Shown here: piece by piece, positions 59,559 to 64,000 of the stretch
Layout of the letters: the number at the start of each line of letters is the position of its first letter
How positions within the stretch are numbered: position 1 is the first letter of the stretch
DNA from: Polytrichum commune
Taxonomy: Eukaryota; Streptophyta; Polytrichopsida; Polytrichales; Polytrichaceae
Length of the DNA: 64,000 nucleotides
Assembly: GCA_950295325.1 (NCBI GenBank)
Contig: OX485803.1
Span: 43,043,554-43,107,553, forward strand
Direction of reading: 5' to 3'
Position numbers and translations under genes: made by a program
The notes under the pieces: generated by a model
Told to the model about the DNA's origin: nothing
The model's input: the letters and a program-made list of their open reading frames with translations, nothing else
The model's database searches: none

Positions 59559-59810
59559 TAGTCATTTTGGATCCACACAAGAATCATTCTACCTAGTCGA
59601 GTGCAACAATACACCGTTTATGGTATTTGGTGTCACATGCGTAGTAGTGTCTCGTACCCTATGTTGAGGCTTACGCTAGGTTACATTGATGATTAACAAC
59701 TTCACCATAATTGTCACCTCATGACACTTGACATTCAAGCACGCTTACTTACTAACACTAAGAGGGATGGGGCCCCTTTCGACACAAGGATATGACACAA
59801 AGAAGCCTTT

Positions 59811-59928
59811 GTGTGGGAGTTTTAAGCTTTCGTTCGATTTTTGAGCTCCGCAACACAATTCTTGCATGCATGTAAGAATTGTGTTGCGGAGCTCAAAAAT
59901 CAAGCGAAAGCTTAAAACTCTTACACAC
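59811..59928. other. Near-perfect hairpin, about 56 bp arms
   Basis: Left arm GTGTGGGAGTTTTAAGCTTT... (59811-59866) and right arm ...AAAGCTTAAAACTCTTACAC (59871-59928) pair with only a few mismatches around a TGCA-centred turn. Either a foldback element or a small-RNA-type precursor. Confidence 0.85.
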
Positions 59929-59990
59929 ATGTGTAAGCGTTGTGTCACTTTAATGTCATGCAAGAAGTCCGTGAAAGAATGTTCTATCTT

Positions 59991-61320
59991 TAATTAGGTA
60001 CAGTCTAACCTTGATAATGTCACCCTTGTTAATAGAACACCTTGATATTATCACCTAAAAGTTTGAAACCGATTTTCATAGTGTAAAACTCCCTCGTTAT
60101 TATCCCTATCACCCTTGGTAATGTCACCATTTTTTTTCCAAAATCCGTAGTGTTATGTGATAATACCAAGTATGGATGGATTGTATGTGATGGTTGGATG
60201 GACAGATTGTAGTAGCCGAAAGGGTCATGCGCCGCCCCTGTGATAAATGCAATGCTATTCTTGGAACTTGATCGTGCACCAACCCTGAACGGTGATGTCT
60301 ATACATGGCACTCAAAGGTGTTGTCTTTTCACGGCGTTGTCAAGACTTCTCGACCTCTATGTACCCCACCTTCCATCACATGTGTTCAACTGTGTGTCTT
60401 TTCACAGTGTTCACGCATGTGGGCACAAGAAGAAGAAGAAACCAAGAAATTTTGCTTCACGGAGCTAGAATTGGGGTTTCTGGAAGGTACTCACAATTGG
60501 GAAGTAGAGGGAGATCCCCAATTTTGTTTAGCAGAATCTGTAAACTAAGTTAAAGGGTTGTTTATCACTGGTTAATTAGTTTGGGCGCCCATCTGATTCG
60601 TTTCCTAGTTTTGGAGACAACCTTCTCAGCTATGTTTTTGGCTTTCTCTCATAGATGGGAACACGGAAATTGGGAGTGAGCAGATAGGTCTTGCGTGTGG
60701 AAGACGCCAATGCCATCACCTGCATGTTGTGTATTCCAGAATTGATCATGAGGGTTTCGGCTTGTGTGAAGATGTTTTGAATTTTATGGCTAGCCAAGGT
60801 TCTTAGATTTTCAACACTCTGGAGTTGTTAGGAATGGAGAAAATCCATGACAAACTCATTAGAATTGGTGTTGCACATTTAACATCAACAAAACAATGTG
60901 ACATTAGAAGCTTCTTTGTCTCTAGTGAGAGGTCTTTACCTGATCTCAATGACACATTATGATGTGCTCTTCTTGTTATTCACAATTTTGAATTAGATTT
61001 TACATTCAAAAACATTGAAGTCTCATATTTGTTATTTTCTTTTATACATTGTAATTTTATTTTGATTTTCTACCTTTTTTTTTTGATAATATCACATTAT
61101 GCACAAATCTTCAAAATGTGACATTATCAAATATGTCACACCTTGTTTATATCACTCTTTTTGGTGAAACGGATGGTGTGACATTATCAAGGTTAGACTG
61201 TAGGTGACTTCCATCTAGGTCTAGATCTAGCTAGAAGATCTACAAAAGCAAACAAATTTGTTTACTTTTGTAGATCTTCTAGCTAGATCTAGACCTAGAA
61301 GGAAGTCACCTACCTAATTA
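59991..61320. repeat. 64+64 bp palindrome split by the pogo-like element
   Basis: Left arm is TAATTAGGTA (59991-60000) continued at 61203-61256; right arm is 61257-61320. Without the insert the arms match at 62 of 64 positions with no loop (centre AAACAAA/TTTGTTT). Confidence 0.9.
60001..61200. mobile_element. pogo/Lemi-like element, exactly 1200 bp, non-autonomous
   Basis: Perfect 23 bp terminal repeats beginning CAGTCTAACCTTGATAATG, TA duplicated at 59999-60000 and 61201-61202. Several internal copies of (C)TTGATAATGTCAC/GTGACATTATCAA lie near both ends. CAGT ends plus TA are typical of pogo-like (Tigger/Lemi/Emigrant) elements. The longest internal frame (60240-60548) shows no CENP-B or DDE motif that I can recognise. 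Confidence 0.88.
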
Positions 61321-61419
61321 CCTACTAAGGTAGAAGAGAGACATTAGATTCATCCAACATAAATGCACTAAAATAGAAAATAATCAATGGAAAATGGTAA
61401 ATATTTCACAATAGATAAT

Positions 61420-61930
61420 GGACAATAAATAGTAAATATTAAATAGACAGTAAATAGTAAATAGTAGACAATTATATAAATAGTAATTAAACAATAAAAA
61501 ATAAATGGTAAACATAAGTAGTAAAGAGTAATAATAGACTGTAAAGAGTAAATAAAAATAAAAAAAGTAGGTAAAAAGTAGTATATAAAAGTAGTATATA
61601 AAAGTAGTAAGTAAAAACAGTAAATAAAAATAGTAAGTAAACACAGTAAATAAAAATAGTAAATAAGAACATTAAGTAAACACAGTAAATAAAAATAGTA
61701 AATAAAAACAGTAAATAAAAACAGTAAATAAAAACAGTAAGTAAAAACAGTAAGTAAAAACAGTAAATAAAAATAGTGAATAAAAATAGTAAGTAAAAAC
61801 AGTAAGTAAAAACAGTAAGTAAAAACAGTAAGTAAAAACAGTAAATAGTATGTCGTAGATAGAAGACAATAAACGGTACATAGTAAATATTATACCATAT
61901 ATAGTAGATATTATATTTTATATAGTAAAT
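61420..61930. repeat. AT-rich minisatellite, 13 bp unit
   Basis: Variants of CAGTAAGTAAAAA, most regular at about 61735-61845, grading into AGTAAATA-type repeats on both sides. The apparent long minus-strand frames here (YFYLLF repeats) are artefacts of the repeat. Confidence 0.88.
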
Positions 61931-61994
61931 AGAAATGAAGAGTAACTTGCGGCCTCTCTATACAAATCTTTTAAGTACTCATCATGCAACATGT

Positions 61995-62185
61995 GAGAAG
62001 CTGTGGCTTAGTGGCTAAAGCCTCTACGTGGGAGCGAAGAGGTCCAAGGATCAAAACTCTGCCCCCCCCCCCTTGGCCCCCCTCTCTTGGCTTAGCCTAT
62101 CTTGATAAGCTAGGTAGCTAGGCACTTGGAGGTAGGTGCCATTAGATGACTAGGCTCGGAGGCGGAAAGTGGACTTGCTAACGGA
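61995..62185 (+). mobile_element. tRNA-like SINE candidate
   Basis: A box TGGCTTAGTGG (62004-62014) fits the consensus, followed 34 bp later by a weaker B box GGATCAAAACT (62048-62058). C-rich run at about 62065-62075. Single copy in the window, so the assignment is tentative. Confidence 0.5.
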
Positions 62186-62199
62186 CATTTCTTTTAAAG

Positions 62200-62895
62200 A
62201 GACATATTATATGAGATTAAATTAATGTACCTCTGGAATTCCCCATTAGTTATAAATTATCGCGGCAATCGAGATCATTAATCACCACGGCCGTCACAAG
62301 CATTAATTACTGTCGCAGTCAAAGGCCTTTAACCAGATTACATTTCTGACACTTATTTGTCTAAAAATAGCACGCGTCCAGGATGACACAACTTCCATAG
62401 GGGCTGCAAACTTTCATGACACATGTGGAGTTTCCAAAACACTGTCATTTATGGGTCTTTTTTGTGTTAAAAAGGACCCCCATCCCTCTTAGTGTAATAT
62501 CGCAGCATGAGCATGTTCAATAGTGCTATGAGGTGCATGCCTATGATACATAATGGCCTACAAGTTGACTAAAGTGCACACAAATGACATTGGCCACTAG
62601 TATGCTTAAGAAATGTCTTCCCCTTGCAAATTCAAATGCAAACACATGACACTTGCCATTCGTACGCTCAAAATATCTTCTCCCTTGCATACGAAAATGC
62701 AAGACTATCATCTAACATGTCCTAGTGTGCTACTCTAAATGTCATAACGTAGATGTCTTTTCACTTACAGAAGTTACTTATGTTGACGAATGGAATCATA
62801 TTGACAATTAGCAAACGTGGCACTTTGAAACCTCTAGATATCTAGTTCAATCCTTTCGCAAACAGTGTATGTGACACCAAACACCATAAACGGTG
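62200..62895. other. Gene-free stretch
   Basis: No gene or structure beyond weak similarity to 57.6-57.9 kb in reverse orientation. Confidence 0.4.
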
Positions 62896-62903
62896 TCGTG
62901 ATC

Positions 62904-63138
62904 TAGTGATCGGGGAGATTTTTGGGCATACTAATCGGTTGAGATGATCCTAGTATTTGCAAGTCCAACCAGTGACATGTTGACATCCTCCGGTTTTCCT
63001 AGATTAAATTGGGGTATATTCTTCCATAGATTCCTATAACATGATCGGTAATATTCCTGCAGTCTCCAACTTCAACTGGTTATTCCTCAAACTCAACCGG
63101 TTTATCTGTAACTAACTGCCGGTTCTCCCTGATCAGAG
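62904..63138 (+). mobile_element. hAT-like MITE family A copy
   Basis: 235 bp. Starts TAGTGATCGGGGAGATTTTT and contains CTCAACCGGTTTATCTGTAA. Flanks TCGTGATC (62896-62903) and TAGTGATC (63139-63146) match at 7 of 8. Confidence 0.88.
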
Positions 63139-63399
63139 TAGTGATCGTTCACTAGTTTCTGTTTTTTCTATGTTAAGAAGTATCTCAAGAGCTGCTACTA
63201 TACTAGCTACAAGCTTGCATAATTATAAGCTCAGAGAGAAAAGAGACAAGAGTCCACTCATACAATGACTTCATGCTGACCTCAATGCTTGACAATTTGA
63301 TGCGGCCACCTCCTTCTTGGGCTCTGTGCATGCGCCATTTACTTTTGCTTCTCTTCAACGGAACGAATCTCTTCAATGCATGTTTGGGCCACTTCCGCC

Positions 63400-63639
63400 C
63401 AGTGACCGAGGAGATTTTTGGGCATAGCCAGTTGACATCATCCTAGTGTTTGCAAGTCCAACCGGTTACATGTTGATGACATCCTCCGGTTTTTCTACAT
63501 CAATTTTGAGGTACATTCTTCTATGGATTCCTCTAAAATGATCAGTAATTCTCCTGCAGTCTTGAACTTCAACCGGTTATTTCCCAAACTCAACCGGTTC
63601 AATCATCTGCAACTAACCGCCGGTTCTCCCGGATCATAG
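63400..63639 (+). mobile_element. hAT-like MITE family A copy (inverted pair, left)
   Basis: 240 bp. Starts CAGTGACCGAGGAGATTTTT and ends CTCCCGGATCATAG. Perfect 8 bp duplication CTTCCGCC (63392-63399, 63640-63647). Shares the inserted TCAATCATCTGC variant with the next copy. Confidence 0.92.
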
Positions 63640-63697
63640 CTTCCGCCGCAGTAATTAAGGCTGGTTGGTGAGCCCTGGGGAAGCTTGAGATGTAGTT

Positions 63698-63933
63698 CTA
63701 TGATCCGGGAGAACCGGCGGTTAGTTGCAGATGATTGAACCAGTTGAGTTTGAGAAATAACCGGTTGAAGTTCAAGACTGCAGGAAAATTACCGATCATT
63801 TTAGAGGAATCTATAGAAGAATATACCTCAAATTAATGTAGAAAAACCGAAGGATGTCATCAACATGTAACTGGTTGGACTTGCAAACACTAGGATCTCA
63901 ACCGGCTATGCCCGAAAATCTCCCCGGTCACTG
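63698..63933 (-). mobile_element. hAT-like MITE family A copy (inverted pair, right)
   Basis: 236 bp, nearly the exact reverse complement of 63400-63639. Has its own duplication ATGTAGTT/ATGTGGTT (63690-63697, 63934-63941), so it inserted independently 58 bp from its neighbour. Confidence 0.9.
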
Positions 63934-64000
63934 ATGTGGTTACTCTCTGTAATGGGACACCTACACTTTTGTTTGAGTGGTACCTATATGCTAAGGCTTG

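Noticed and set aside
61384-61881. Long minus-strand frames rich in Phe/Tyr/Leu that look like a membrane protein
   Set aside because: They are produced by the 13 bp AT-rich minisatellite read on one strand; no non-repetitive coding sequence.
61420-61930. Possible CRISPR-like array
   Set aside because: Units are contiguous 13 bp repeats without unique spacers, and this is a eukaryotic (plant) sequence.
62004-62058. Functional tRNA gene
   Set aside because: The A box is good but the B box is degenerate and no acceptor or anticodon stem could be formed convincingly; kept as a SINE candidate.

Overview
The window looks like nuclear DNA of a land plant with a repeat-rich genome. The only recognisable genes are split by GT-AG introns and belong to the plant TAA1/TAR (tryptophan aminotransferase-related, alliinase C-terminal fold) family. 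Everything between them is AT-rich, gene-poor DNA packed with short non-autonomous transposons. I cannot name the species. I saw no rRNA or functional tRNA gene, no CRISPR array, no operon, no reverse-transcriptase or integrase reading frame and no LTR pair.

There are four TAR-related loci. (1) 1-1916, minus strand: a conventional-looking TAR gene cut by the left window edge. (2) 27507-31997, plus strand: a five-exon gene whose exons join in frame to 419 codons, but the lysine that binds pyridoxal phosphate in TAA1 is asparagine and a second cofactor contact (Arg) is His. (3) 47634-51286, plus strand: a paralogue of locus 2 that is a pseudogene (no exon 1, frameshift in exon 2, lost splice acceptors, internal stop). 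(4) 35064-35213, plus strand: a relic of the C-terminal exon only. Intron 2 of loci 2 and 3 also holds decayed tandem copies of exon 3.

Loci 2 and 3 lie in a degenerate tandem segmental duplication. About 10.4-15.4 kb plus 27.7-32.3 kb is collinear with about 43.2-47.5 kb plus 47.6-51.7 kb. Roughly 12 kb present in the first block (15.4-27.7 kb, including exon 1 and the putative promoter of locus 2) is missing from the second, which explains the missing first exon.

The intervening DNA holds at least six kinds of TIR element with readable target-site duplications (TSDs): a hAT-like MITE family with ten or more copies, including a dimer and two inverted pairs; other hAT-like MITEs (21.6 kb, and 30.9 kb inside an intron); a Tc1/mariner deletion derivative that keeps the start of a transposase (38.6 kb); a pogo/Lemi-like 1200 bp element (60.0 kb) inserted in a 64+64 bp palindrome; PIF/Harbinger-like MITEs (17.9 and 58.5 kb); and elements flanked by TACACTAAATA motifs (33.3, 40.1 and 59.2 kb). 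At 40.4-42.1 kb three elements are nested inside one another. There are two or three tRNA-derived SINE candidates and several perfect or near-perfect hairpins.

The observations most worth following are the apparently intact TAR-like gene without its catalytic lysine, the exon-3 array in its intron, and the nested transposon structures whose empty sites can be read directly.
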